From Cyanoderma ruficeps (taxonomy: Eukaryota; Chordata; Aves; Passeriformes; Timaliidae), in contig VZDJ01000797.1 in the NCBI GenBank assembly GCA_008694505.1, positions 124,001 through 188,000 on the forward strand: DNA of 64,000 nt, written 5' to 3'. This document shows, in pieces, positions 54,701 through 62,724 of this stretch. Within the stretch, counting starts at the first letter, position 1, and each line of letters opens with the position of its first letter. Made by a program: the position numbers and the translations under genes. Under the pieces are notes generated by a model, which saw only the letters and a list, made by a program, of their open reading frames with translations, was not told the origin of the DNA and did no database searches.

Positions 54701-57700
54701 AATTCTTCATAGGTAAGAGATTAAACAAAACCAAAAAAGAATAAAATTACAGAACAAATATAAGTAGCTTTCAAAAAAACAATGGCCTTTTTCCAAGTTA
54801 TTTATTGTATCCTAATTGAAAGGGTTTTTATTTTTTAATAGCAACACTTGCTTCTCTTCTGATTTGAGGTTGCTGCTCATTATTCAAGGATACTAGACCT
54901 GGTGAATCTAGGAGGTTAGGAGCATCAAGACTATCAAATTTAAAATCATCCTCATCCTTTTAAGATTTAAAATGAGACTAACACTGACTGTTATAATTAC
55001 AATCATATACACTTCAACACAATCTGTACGCAAGTTGTGTTTGGAGCAGTTTCTTAAATGACAGAATTGACAGTGTGTCTATGCTATAGATGTAGCACCT
55101 TTAAATCATCAATTTAATTCAAAGCAGTCCTAGGAAAGATTCATTCACTTACCCGTATCCAGCTGTTGGCCTTCAGTTCCACAGCGTTCTGTGGTTCACT
55201 GCTGTACAGACAACATAAGCACCACATCAGAGTCTTCTGGCTTTCATCTGCAGGGAAAAAAGCAAATAAAGATACACTTAGAGGGAAAAGAAAAACCCAA
55301 ACAAAACACAGACAGAATTACAAACAATAATCCCTATTGATCCACAAAATTGAGGCCCTAAATATCAGCCTCAACTCATGCTGCTTCTATTCTACCAGAT
55401 TCACACCACACATTTAACGTAAATCACTATATACATCTTGTGCAATCATTTCCTTCAACAGCAGTTTAAAAGGTACCAAAGTGTTCAGAATCTATACAAT
55501 AGTTAGATGATCTTAAGAAACTTGCAGGACCTAATAATTCATTCACATAAATAACACCTGAAGCTACCTTCAAGGAACTTTCAACTCAGCATCTAAATAT
55601 CATTAATAATAGGCAATAGTCAACAGTAGTAAAATAGTTTATTACATTGTGTCTAAAGCTTGCACAACTCAAGTATGCTCACTTATGAAAAACCAAAGTT
55701 TGTGAAGTATGAAATCATTCATAACTAGAATGCAAAATACCAAATTCTCTGTAAAAATCTAGGAAGAATCTCCATGCCTCAGGAAAATTACATTTCTGCA
55801 GACAGCAGAATAGCTAAATGATGATGCAAAAAAACACTATTCTGATTTTCTGTTCAGGATCAGATTGGGTCTTAATTCTAACCCACTGTTTGAAATGAGT
55901 TCTTTTCTTTAAGAATCTACTATAAAATGAGGGTAACTCACTGCTCAGATGCACAGATATTATCACAGAGGAGCTGATTACCTGAAGTAAGCAGCTGAAG
56001 AGCCATTTAACTCATTATTATTTCCCACAACTTTGTTTTCAATAGGCTTTGGTGGTTTTTTCCCTAATGTTCTTTGGCACATACCAGGATGTTCTACCGT
56101 GAACTTAATGCCAGAACAAAACTGTGTGATTGAAATGAAAAATCCGAAACCCTGGTGTAATTCAGATATAATATTCACTTAGAAAGCAATAAGCTTCTTC
56201 TAAAAAATAATACAAATAAGGGATGCTACCAATTTTAGAAATTATGAGACAATTTGATTATCAAATTGAACAAGTAAGGTTCGTTCCAAGTTTCTTTTGT
56301 TTTCTGGGTATTTGTTATCCAGGATGTAATAAAGAGTATTATTTAGAAGTGTTTTGTTGGGAAAGCCTGAGGAAAAAATAAAAGGTCCATTAAGAATTGC
56401 CTGTATTTTCACCAGGTGACCAGAGACGTTAACACTGATTTAAACCAGTATTCTTCAATAAATGTCCAACAAGCCTGGAGGCCATTACTGACCTCCCACT
56501 GACTAACATCTCTGCAACAGAAATGGTTTCCCAAGCATACACTTTTAACTGACCACAGTTTGGGATATTCTGCTGTTGTGTGTTTGGGGGCTTGTTTTAA
56601 TATGAATTTTTACAAGGCTAATAATTACCTAGGTTTTGTAATTCTGAAGTTAAAGGACACATCTTGCATACTGCTCAGCACAAGTTCTTAAATTCTGATT
56701 ATATCCAGCTGGCATTCAGACATCAGAACTAATAGACAACTATCTCCTTCAAAAATACCTTCCATCTAAACTCTACTATGACATTGTCTGGGAGGAAAAA
56801 ATAAACAGAGTGGTTTGTTTCTTTAAACGACTAAATCACAGCCAATTTCTTCTTAGAAAATAAAGATTTAAAACATTATTAATTACTAATATTAAAATAT
56901 TGCCTGATTATAAAGTTTGGCTTTCAGTTATATAAATTACACAGAAAAAGACAGGCAAGAAGACATCAAGTCCAAATCGCTTATCTCAAACAACATACAC
57001 ATAGTTCAAGTATTTCTTTTTTTGACTCATACAGTTTATAGTGTACATCTACAATACATCCTAAGGTCATTTTATTTAATTTTTGGTGTTCTTTTGACTT
57101 AAAAAAATTAAGAAAAAAGATGAAGAAAATACATGCAACTGCTTGAACAGATTTCTGGATGAGAAGATTTTTCTGTTACACTTGCTGCATACTATAAAAT
57201 ACTTTGCATGTACTGTTGCCTGTCAGAAATGCAAATCAGTAAGATGAAAGCTAAAATGATGAAAACAAAGCCTAAATAAACTGAGTTGACACACTTTGCC
57301 AGCATAATGAGTTTACACAGATTAACATAGATAGATTCAAACTTCATTCCCAATGAAACCCACCTATACTGGTCTCACAGATAAGCCAAAAGTTTCCAAA
57401 AAATAAGGAACTGGTACAACTTCAGATTTTCCTAGTTCAAAAAATCACTTTTTGACCAAAACTGAGGTAGCCTCCCATAGATCTATGAAAAACAGGAAAA
57501 GGGCCCATACAATCCTCTTGCTGATATACCCCATGACACACTCTGAGGGAAACTCTTGGTTCACTGTTTTCACAGCTGCCCTGGAACAGGGGATGAAAGA
57601 TGGGAAGATTAAGACAGATCTTAAAATAATTACAGCAGCTGCAAAAGTTAATCATATCAAAAGACCAAACTCAGAGCCACAGAAAACCTACTGGTGGATT

Positions 57701-60700
57701 TTTTCGTCCTAGTTTTCTAGCAACTGTGATGTCCATGGAAAACCTATCATCAAGATACAAACTGAAAAGCATTATCAGGATACAAACAAAGGGATATGAT
57801 CTTACTATGGCATGAAAGGCTGCCTAATACCCAAATAACCAATTAAAACATCCACAGAAACAAAATTAAAGACTCAAAGGTGGAAATTACAGCACAAAAA
57901 GGGTTATTACCTATCTACAGGAATCCTTCAGGGAGGTTAATGTTGTATTCCAACAAAGGGAATAAAAACTTTCAGTAGGAAATTTTAGACAGCTTAGAAG
58001 CTGCTTTGGAAAAAAAAAAGGAAAAAAGAAAAACAAAACACCAACCAATCAACAGAAAAGAAGGCCAAAGAAATAAACAAACAAACAAAAAAAAGAACTG
58101 AAACACCTCAAACCAAACAACCAGTCAAAAGTCCAAACCTTTATGATCATACTGTACTTCTTTCCTGCCAACCTCATAACAAAAAATTATAAAAAACAGA
58201 GACAAAGAACAAAAAGATATGTTTTTCTCATAACACAAGGTAGTCTCAATCATCCCAAGCACATTCAGTTTACAAATACCCTCTGGCCTGATAGAAGAAA
58301 ACCCTAAGCTTAAAGCCAGAAATATTCTTTTAAGAGCTTGTTGTAAAATTTTATTGAAACATATCAGAAAGTGTGGATTAGGTAAAACTGAACTTCCTGT
58401 GGAAATGAATCCATTCTCAAGCTTGCATGCTGACACACACATACTGACATATAGAGCCACCAAGAAATCTCCCAGCATTTATAGTATTAGTTTGGGATCC
58501 AAGACATTTGGGCTCAAAACTCAAACCACAAGGCTTCTACTGAGAAGATAATCACACGGCCCACCAAAAAACCAAACCAAAATAAAAATCTCAAACAAAA
58601 ATCCCAACAGAACAAAGCAACTAAACAAAAAAGACCCACCACCACTGGAATTCCTAACCAAGACTGAATTCCTCATGTATCCCTTGTGGTCAGGACCACA
58701 AGTTCAGCCATAAGATTTTCTTCAGTCATGCTCCCCTCACATTAGCATTCTACATAAGGCTAACTCGGCCACCCCTTCTTCAGGAGCGTTTATGAGGAGA
58801 TTATTTTCCCTCAGAGACTATTCTTCCTGCACTGAGTGGTCAGACATGTCAGCTTCCAGCATCAACAGACATTCATCTGAAGTATTGTGGTTTGGACATG
58901 ATGCAAAAGAATAATGTTTTTCTTTCTCTATTTATTAGTATGAAAGACTGAATTGAACAAAATTAGTTCCTTCTTCTGTGAGGGTGGCCTGGTCTCAGAC
59001 ACATGCCTGAATGAGCTGTTTATCCAAATGAGAAATTACATGAAACCCACTTGAGAGTCAGGATCTGCTATAGCCAGCATTATCTTAAAGAGTATCTTCA
59101 GAACCGATGCCAAACAAAATGAAAAACTGCTGAATCTAAAATGCCACCAGTCCAAAGAGAGCTCAGGTGGCTCTAAGAAGAGGAAGTGGTGGGAATGTAT
59201 AAGCAGACATCTTCAGGTCTATTGATGTCAGAAAATCTTTAAGCAATAAAGTGAAGGATTCCATTTTGAGAAATAAAGTTCGCTGAACTGGCTTGGTTGC
59301 CACTTGGAGACAAAAAGAATAAACTTGGATTAAGACTTCATTATCAAGCCAACTTCAGAGGTAACAACCAACCTGCAGAAAAAGTGCTTTTGCAGCTTCA
59401 GAAAATGCTGAAAGAACACAAAAAAGAGGAAAGAAGTAGAGGAAACCAATAATGCATTGCTGGGATTTTTGTGAAAAGATGCCAAAAGCAGACACAGATG
59501 GCCTTCAACTCTGATGAGAAATATAGGTGAAGCTCCTTTCTATAACACAGTATACTGTCAGCTCAGAAAAACTGATTGTCTGAAGACTTGCACATTCCAA
59601 ACACAAACTTAGAAGAAAAGAGTATGTGTAATTGTAAACATCAATGGTTACCAACACACTCAAAAAACTATGATTAGACGGGAAACATCTCCACTGTAAA
59701 AATACATCTGTAAAGTATGAAAAGGCTTTTCAAAAAACAAGCATTTGTTGCTCTGCAAAAGTGGTCTACATTTAAACCTATCGTTCCTTCCCAAATTTTC
59801 CTTTCAGAGGTGAAGTGCTGACATTACACACATTTACTGTGTGTTTCACAGACAAGTTCATTTTGCCTGTGCTTGGAGCTGTCTAGAAGACAAGGCCAAA
59901 ACAGAAGACATATGCTGCCATGTACTTAATAAGCCCTTGTAGTTGAAAAAAAATTTGCCCTTTTCTCTACTTCCCCCAAAGGAAGCATAAAGCAGAAGAG
60001 GCATAATGTTATCTATTTTTTCTTCTCTTTCCTTTTTTTTTATTTGTAGATGTAATAAGAGAAAAGACTGACAAAAAGTTATTTTAAGGGGCTTACAGCG
60101 AAGCTCAGAATCAGTTTTCTGCTTATATGAGATCCCAAGTAATTCATCAAAATTTTAACATCTCAGCTCCTGAAAGAAACCAGAACTGTTGATGACATAG
60201 CAGGAGTGTCTCCTCCCTCCAAACAGTTTTCCTGTGCCAAATCTACTTTCTCTTCTATATTCTCAGCCACACACATATTCATCACCAGCAAGAGCATTTT
60301 CCTTTTTCATATGCCTTTTTCCTATGTTACTACCTTACTGTTTTAATTTAGATTCTCTGCGCAGCTTCACTAGTTAAGGATGAAGAGATGGGGAAAATAC
60401 ATTGTAAGGATTCAATAAAAATAAACACGATCATAATGTAGACTAATTACAAAGCACACATATCAGAAAAGTTATTTCTTCTATCTTAGCATAAGGAATA
60501 GAATATTCTGATACATGTGGAAAAAGCTTTTGTTGAAAGTAATTTGAATCACTAGATTTTGTACATCTTGATTCCAGCAAAATGTAATCAATAAAACAAA
60601 AAATGGGAATGGAAATTGTGATGCACGTAAACACCCACTGGGATTAAACCCTACTGGTCCCAAGCCAAGATTCCATAACAAAACCATTAAATTAATTAAA

Positions 60701-62714
60701 TCCAAAAGTGAAGTTAACATTTCTGAAGGCCATATATTTTAAATAACATGGATAGACTTTTCATCTCAAAATTTTACTTCAGTAAAAAAGAATGCTGTTT
60801 TTATGAAAAAAAAATCATAGCATATAACAACTGATATTTTCCTAATTTCTATAAAATAAAGTTTATGGAACTGCTACAGAAACATCTTTACACATTCTTA
60901 CCATATCCTATAACAAAAGGATTCCAACAGAGCCTTCCTAGAAGCTGCCCAATTAAAGGGAACCGCTGGATTGCTATAGTGGAACCCTGCTAAAACATAA
61001 AAGCAAAACAAAAAGATAGTAAATATACTGCAGGTCAAAAGTAGGTTAATAGTACTGTTAATGATAGACATTGCTGTAAATTACAATCCCAATGATTTTA
61101 CTCTAAAAGCAAAACACCTGCAGGTATGTAAATTTTCTATGTTGTTCTCATTCAAGTAAATTAAAACTTCAAGTAAATTAAAACTTATGTAATTTCCTTA
61201 CCTAATACTTACCTATGTTAGAAAATTTGTTCATTTGCCTCACACAGAGCATGTATATCAGTATTAGTAACTAGCAAGTATAAGATTTCATTGTATTAAA
61301 AGACTAATTAACACACATTTTTGTTGATCGTCACTGTTATAATACACTGTCTCACAGTTTCTGAAGAAAATAATACCTGCTATGGCATAAAATTATCTTT
61401 GTTACATTTGTTTGCTTTAAAATAACTCAATTAATGACTAGCCAGTAACAAACTGACATTTAACTTCCAACCAAACAGAAGGCAGTTTCACTATAAAAGT
61501 AATAGACACTATAATAGTATAGACGTAGTTTATATACAATCTTGTTTTGTAAGTCTTATTTTTCCATTTTTGTAGCTTTACTATCTAATAAATGAAGGCT
61601 TTGAAATATAGTGCTGTGCTGAGATAACATGCAAGTATCAGGGATGATAACCATCTCCTGCTACTATAATAAATTCCTCACATTGTCTCATGTTTGGGAC
61701 TAGACCAGGACTTTCTGGGGCCATATTCACAAGGTCCATTTCAGGCCATGCCGTGGATTAAGGGAAGCAGCAACATTTTTTTTTTTCCCCTTAACGAAAA
61801 AGAAATACAAACATGGGAAGAAACTCCACTCCTCCAAAACATTTTACTTAAAATTTAATATTTAAGTTCAGAAACAAACCTCACTCTGCAGTCTATAGAT
61901 AAGACTGTTTAAAAATAAGAACTTCCATAAGAAGCAAACTCTGTGCTATAATGCAGTACTTCTAAATCTAATTATATATACCAAAAAAGTGATGCTCAGA
62001 AAAACGTATTAGGAACTAAATATGAACAACTACTTTTACTCAAGTAAGCCCAGACAATAATTAAATTAATAAATAGAAAAGGCAGCAGTTTATGCCAATG
62101 ATCTGACCACAGTACCATGGTACGCTGTGTGCACCATAACACTGAGGTTAACATGTCAGCAGACCCTTTAAGATTCAAAGGATCAGCTACAGTTTCACAT
62201 GTTAAGGCCTTTAAATCGTCCAATTTATGACCTGACAACCACAATCAAATTCTTGTTTATTTAAAGAGTTTTGTTAAGAGGCTAGAGCACTGGCTGGGAA
62301 GTTTCACATGACATCAACAAATCAAGAAGAAAAAGCTCCTTTCACAATAAATCAGGGAAACAGGAAGCACACTCCTGCTTGCATTACCTGTGAATGTTTC
62401 CCCAGTTTGCCCCTCTGATCCAGAAGCACCTTAGGTCGAAAAGATAAACCTTTTTGCTACTGTTAGCTTCTGGTTTTGTCAAAACATGGTGCACATTGTT
62501 TCGGATGACCTCTTCAAAACAGGTCACTTTTCCTTCTAAAGTCACTTACCAAATTTTTTATTGTTTCATAAAGCTGATGTAGAAATTCCTGGAGCTGGGG
62601 CAAGTGAAGGCACACATCTTTCTGGGATTCCAATGTAGTGGCTTGACCCCATTCAATAGCTTTATCCAACCAATATTCGAAGGTCAGTTTGGGCACGGTA
62701 GTGTCCTGAGCCAT
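6617..62714 (-). CDS. FANCC: FANCC, Fanconi anaemia group C protein, spliced from 14 coding exons
   Basis: FANCC is a helical-repeat subunit of the nuclear Fanconi anaemia core complex. There it joins FANCE and FANCF and helps bring FANCD2-FANCI to the FANCL ubiquitin ligase for repair of DNA interstrand crosslinks. I recognised it by protein similarity to human FANCC along the whole length: the start MAQD, then [72 protein letters not shown] and PGGH, ending in a final V. Spliced exons, from start to stop: 62714-62550, 60986-60902, 55247-55153, 37313-37194, 36411-36347, 33684-33520, 30618-30462, 23108-23056, 20510-20411, 16046-15972, 15181-15100, 11766-11595, 8798-8598, 6760-6617. All introns are GT-AG. 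The expected product is 559 residues (human 558) if one base missing from coding exon 10 is allowed for; read literally, the frame stops at residue 354. All other joins keep frame. The gene is certain; whether this copy is intact is not. Confidence 0.97.
6761..8597 (-). other. FANCC intron 13
   Basis: An AT-rich intron of about 1.8 kb between coding exons 13 and 14, bounded by GTAAGT and TTTCAG. I see no repeat copy or coding sequence in it. Confidence 0.9.
8598..8798 (-). CDS. FANCC: FANCC coding exon 13 (residues 446-512)
   Basis: The exon has 201 bases (human 204). It encodes EAV..HL, a divergent middle, then H.L..NFLL..PGGH..A, which matches human FANCC. It begins and ends in phase 0. 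The acceptor is CTACAG and the donor GTAAGT. Confidence 0.93.
8799..11594 (-). other. FANCC intron 12
   Basis: A 2.8 kb AT-rich intron. It contains short A-runs (for example near 10211 and 10302) and nothing else I can name. Confidence 0.88.
11595..11766 (-). CDS. FANCC: FANCC coding exon 12 (residues 388-445)
   Basis: The exon encodes F..WFL...FG.W...[19 protein letters not shown].....QQR.QTM, the most conserved part of the C-terminal half. The acceptor is TTCCAG. Two in-frame donors are possible: GTGGGT after ATG (exon end 11595, 172 bases, used here) and GTAATG three bases later (exon end 11592, 175 bases, the human length). The first fits the donor consensus better and gives a gap-free alignment to human into the next exon. 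The second adds one valine. Confidence 0.93.
12199..12239 (+). repeat. Short direct repeat, TTTGGTAATTCATGA twice
   Basis: Two exact 15-base copies spaced 26 bases apart within intron 11. This is probably a small local duplication without function. Confidence 0.8.
13675..14343 (+). mobile_element. CR1 LINE, 3' part
   Basis: The typical CR1 order is visible: a GAGTGGCTGGA..GCAGCCAGGCAGAAAGGGA-type start, then the segment reading CCAGGTGGCCAAGAAAGCC, the end of ORF2 ([25 protein letters not shown]), and a 3' end with TTGGACATTAAGAAGGAGTT and CCAACCTAGGTGATTCTGTG. It is 5'-truncated, carries frame breaks and is antisense to FANCC. It cannot move. Confidence 0.93.
15100..15181 (-). CDS. FANCC: FANCC coding exon 11 (residues 361-388)
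   Basis: The exon is 82 bases, as in human, and ends in phase 2. It encodes W...LKHIS......VED, matching the human segment GHWLQTLKHIS...AVED. The acceptor is CTCAG and the donor GTAAGC. Confidence 0.95.
15182..15971 (-). other. FANCC intron 10
   Basis: A short AT-rich intron of 790 bases. Nothing else recognised. Confidence 0.9.
15972..16046 (-). CDS. FANCC: FANCC coding exon 10, one base short (frameshift)
   Basis: The exon starts in phase 0 after CTTAG and reads HKFPLKAYF, matching the human LRFALKTYF. The next base triplets fall out of frame. The exon has 75 bases between clear splice sites where 76 are needed for the next exon to stay in frame, and 76 is the human length. Read literally it continues ten more residues and stops at TAA 15989-15987. 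Read one base off from about 16019, it resumes similarity with the human protein (Y, P and L residues in register) and joins coding exon 11 correctly. A single base therefore appears to be lost near 16017-16021. An assembly or base-call error is the simplest explanation. Confidence 0.88.
16735..17605 (+). mobile_element. CR1 LINE fragment, late RT region to 3' end
   Basis: Read on the plus strand, this carries the CR1 reverse transcriptase signature around [14 protein letters not shown] and the catalytic-loop region ([11 protein letters not shown]; the usual F.ADD is seen as FGDD), then the CR1 3' region and a 3' end with GTCCAGAGGTCCATTCCAAT. It has many stops, frame breaks and gaps. It is an old, dead copy, antisense to FANCC. 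Confidence 0.88.
19901..19937 (+). repeat. Tandem duplication, 19-base unit, two copies
   Basis: CAGTATGTATTCTGTGTC occurs twice, at 19901-19918 and 19920-19937, separated by one base. It looks like a recent replication slip in intron 9. Confidence 0.9.
20411..20510 (-). CDS. FANCC: FANCC coding exon 9 (residues 302-335)
   Basis: The exon is 100 bases, as in human. It encodes AL.ETDG..E....IQVFTQ.F and ends in KQ in phase 0. The acceptor is TGTAG and the donor GTTAGT. Confidence 0.96.
20511..23055 (-). other. FANCC intron 8
   Basis: A 2.5 kb AT-rich intron without a recognised repeat or gene. Confidence 0.88.
23056..23108 (-). CDS. FANCC: FANCC coding exon 8 (residues 285-302)
   Basis: This 53-base exon is the shortest of the gene and matches the human length. 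It encodes PQAA.HPAIFR.V.E.F, almost identical to the human segment. The acceptor is AACAG and the donor GTAAGT. Confidence 0.95.
24250..24480. promoter_or_regulatory. CpG-rich islet inside intron 7
   Basis: About 19 CpG dinucleotides occur in roughly 200 bases of GC-rich sequence, while the surrounding intron is AT-rich with almost no CpG. This is the composition of a small CpG island and could mark an alternative promoter, enhancer or insulator. No splice-ready first exon is obvious. A minus-strand open frame across it looks like a by-product of GC content. Confidence 0.45.
24370..24383 (-). promoter_or_regulatory. CTCF-like motif in islet 1
   Basis: On the minus strand this reads GCAGGAGGTGGCGC, matching 12 of 14 positions of the CTCF core consensus CCASYAGRKGGCRS. 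It sits inside the CpG-rich islet. Binding is inferred from the motif alone. Confidence 0.3.
24494..24560 (+). repeat. TTTG-rich low-complexity stretch
   Basis: Irregular TTTG and GTTTT units with runs of G fill the space between the CpG islet and a CR1 tail. Confidence 0.85.
24562..24619 (+). mobile_element. CR1 LINE, 3' tail only
   Basis: The sequence has the CR1 3' end pattern: GACTGGACTAGATCTCCAG, then CCTTCCAGACCCAACCATTC. Only about 60 bases remain. Confidence 0.7.
26096..28002 (+). mobile_element. CR1 LINE, decayed 1.9 kb copy with ORF2 remnants
   Basis: The copy begins inside the ORF2 endonuclease ([11 protein letters not shown] near 26207). It continues through the linker to the start of the reverse transcriptase (open frame 26680-27270, [29 protein letters not shown]), then [18 protein letters not shown] and VYLDFSKA in broken frames. 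At about 27547-27570 it jumps directly to the CR1 3' region ([14 protein letters not shown]), so several hundred bases of RT are deleted. It ends with TTTTCCAACCCTAACGATTC. Stops and frameshifts make it inactive. It is antisense to FANCC. Confidence 0.93.
30462..30618 (-). CDS. FANCC: FANCC coding exon 7 (residues 232-284)
   Basis: The exon is 157 bases, as in human. It encodes [19 protein letters not shown], one of the best conserved stretches of FANCC, and ends with IKDSLL. The acceptor is ACCAG and the donor GTATGT. Confidence 0.96.
30619..33519 (-). other. FANCC intron 6
   Basis: A 2.9 kb AT-rich intron. An A-rich stretch lies at 31066-31128, and a slightly GC-richer unassigned patch at 30900-31010. 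No gene or recognised transposon. Confidence 0.88.
33520..33684 (-). CDS. FANCC: FANCC coding exon 6 (residues 177-232)
   Basis: The exon is 165 bases, as in human, starting in phase 2 and ending in phase 2. It encodes the strongly conserved CVPLITL, then L.E.LL..HG, KEIL..EF.EAVNEA. The acceptor is CTTCAG and the donor GTAAGT (33519-33514). Confidence 0.96.
35071..35117 (+). repeat. Imperfect direct repeat, 26-base spacing
   Basis: CACAGATATCATCATCTGAA is followed 26 bases later by a copy differing at a few positions (CACAGATATTATCGTCTGAA). Confidence 0.8.
35655..35880. repeat. Very AT-rich block with TTAT/ATTA units
   Basis: About 225 bases made almost only of A and T, with recurring ATTATT, TTATTA and TAATAA. 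It resembles a degenerate AT-rich satellite or low-complexity tract. Confidence 0.75.
36124..36166 (+). mobile_element. CR1 LINE, 3' tail only
   Basis: The diagnostic CR1 end is present: GATCTTTGAAGGTCCCTTCC, then AACCACTCTATGACTCC. Only about 43 bases remain. Confidence 0.8.
36347..36411 (-). CDS. FANCC: FANCC coding exon 5 (residues 156-177)
   Basis: The exon is 65 bases, as in human, and ends in phase 2. It encodes MV.SL..ELREN..NG, closely matching the human protein. The acceptor is AACAG and the donor GTAGGT. Confidence 0.94.
36412..37193 (-). other. FANCC intron 4
   Basis: A 782-base AT-rich intron. Nothing further recognised. Confidence 0.9.
37194..37313 (-). CDS. FANCC: FANCC coding exon 4 (residues 116-155)
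   Basis: The 120-base exon encodes LLCHLL, a variable stretch, and then LGY...DYY..L.KN, which matches human FANCC well at its end. It is three codons longer than the human exon (111 bases). The extra codons sit in the variable part after CHLL. The acceptor is CTCAG and the donor GTAAGT. The +4 base of this donor is A at 37190, the position changed in the human splice mutation long known as IVS4+4A>T. Confidence 0.92.
37831..37891 (+). repeat. Imperfect tandem repeat, CATCATATGATTATC unit
   Basis: About three degenerate copies of a CATCATATGATTATC-like unit in a row. Confidence 0.75.
48124..48143 (+). repeat. Tandem duplication of AGGATCTCTT
   Basis: Two exact 10-base copies side by side. 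Confidence 0.8.
49850..50321 (+). mobile_element. CR1 LINE, 3' part
   Basis: The copy shows CR1 order: GGTGAGACCCCACCTGGAAT near its start, a GAGGAAAGGCTGAGAGAATTGGG-like segment, GATATTAAGAAGAAATTCTT, TGGATGTCTCAACCCTGGAA, and an end with CTTTCCAACCCAGGCCATCC. It is 5'-truncated, non-coding and antisense to FANCC. The second CpG islet starts about 110 bases after it. Confidence 0.92.
50430..50600. promoter_or_regulatory. CpG-rich islet inside intron 3
   Basis: About 19 CpG dinucleotides lie within roughly 170 GC-rich bases in an otherwise AT-rich, CpG-poor intron. It could be a regulatory element or a fragment of a CpG-rich repeat. It shares two short blocks with the islet at 24250-24480. 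No transcript evidence can be read from the sequence. Confidence 0.42.
50467..50480 (-). promoter_or_regulatory. CTCF-like motif in islet 2
   Basis: The minus strand reads CCAGGAGATGGCGA, matching 12 of 14 positions of the CTCF core consensus CCASYAGRKGGCRS. It has the same orientation as the motif at 24370-24383. Binding is inferred from the motif alone. Confidence 0.33.
51810..51850 (+). repeat. Degenerate ACAGATTT repeat
   Basis: ACAGATTT-like units occur four times in about 40 bases (ACAGATTTGCAAAG, then ATTTACAGATTTACAGATTT). Confidence 0.75.
53738..53792 (+). repeat. Imperfect direct repeat, CATCATTAATGCA unit
   Basis: CATCATTAATGCA is followed by TATGTTAT in two copies, 53738-53758 and 53766-53792. 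The second carries a short insertion. Confidence 0.75.
54196..54212 (+). repeat. (CAT)n microsatellite, about five units
   Basis: A short perfect trinucleotide run. Confidence 0.8.
55153..55247 (-). CDS. FANCC: FANCC coding exon 3 (residues 84-115)
   Basis: The exon is 95 bases, as in human. It begins by completing the aspartate codon of DESQK and encodes WCLCCL...EPQN and NSWI near its end. The acceptor is CTGCAG and the donor GTAAGT (55152-55147). It is followed by the largest intron of the gene, 17.8 kb. Confidence 0.95.
55248..60901 (-). other. FANCC intron 2
   Basis: A 5.65 kb intron. Two A-rich stretches (58004-58100 and 58562-58640, with CAAA and AAAC units) stand out. No gene or recognised transposon. 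Confidence 0.87.
58004..58100 (+). repeat. A-rich low-complexity tract with CAAA units
   Basis: Runs of A broken by G and C, including consecutive CAAA units near its end. Confidence 0.8.
60902..60986 (-). CDS. FANCC: FANCC coding exon 2 (residues 56-84)
   Basis: The exon is 85 bases, the same length as in human, ending in phase 1. It encodes the conserved stretch RFP.IGQLL...CWNPF..GY. The donor is GTAAGA. The acceptor is a tandem TAG-CAG, so a start three bases upstream (60989) would add one glutamine codon. I chose 60986 because it gives the human exon length. Confidence 0.95.
60987..62549 (-). other. FANCC intron 1 (between coding exons 1 and 2)
   Basis: A 1.56 kb AT-rich intron with one 17-base tandem duplication (61151-61184). 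Nothing else recognised. Confidence 0.9.
61151..61184 (+). repeat. Tandem duplication, 17-base unit, two copies
   Basis: TTCAAGTAAATTAAAAC occurs twice back to back without a mismatch. Confidence 0.9.
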
Positions 62715-62724
62715 CCCAAAAATG
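62550..62724 (-). CDS. FANCC: FANCC coding exon 1 (residues 1-55) with 10 nt of 5' UTR
   Basis: The start codon is at 62714-62712. It has G at -3 and G at +4, a good initiation context. The 165 coding bases give 55 residues, exactly the length of the first coding exon in human, and similarity begins at the very first residues (MAQD). The donor is GTAAGT at 62549-62544. A T-rich tract ending in CAG lies just upstream at 62725, so the exon probably starts at 62724 and a non-coding first exon lies outside the window. The upstream boundary is less certain than the coding part. Confidence 0.95.

Larger units (their letters stand above)
37314..55152 (-). other. FANCC intron 3, the longest
   Basis: A 17.8 kb intron. 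Apart from small repeats (37831-37891, 54196-54212, 53738-53792, 51810-51850), a CR1 copy (49850-50321) and a CpG-rich islet (50430-50600), it is AT-rich sequence in which I recognise nothing. The open frames within it are short, lack similarity I know, and are not supported as genes. Confidence 0.85.
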
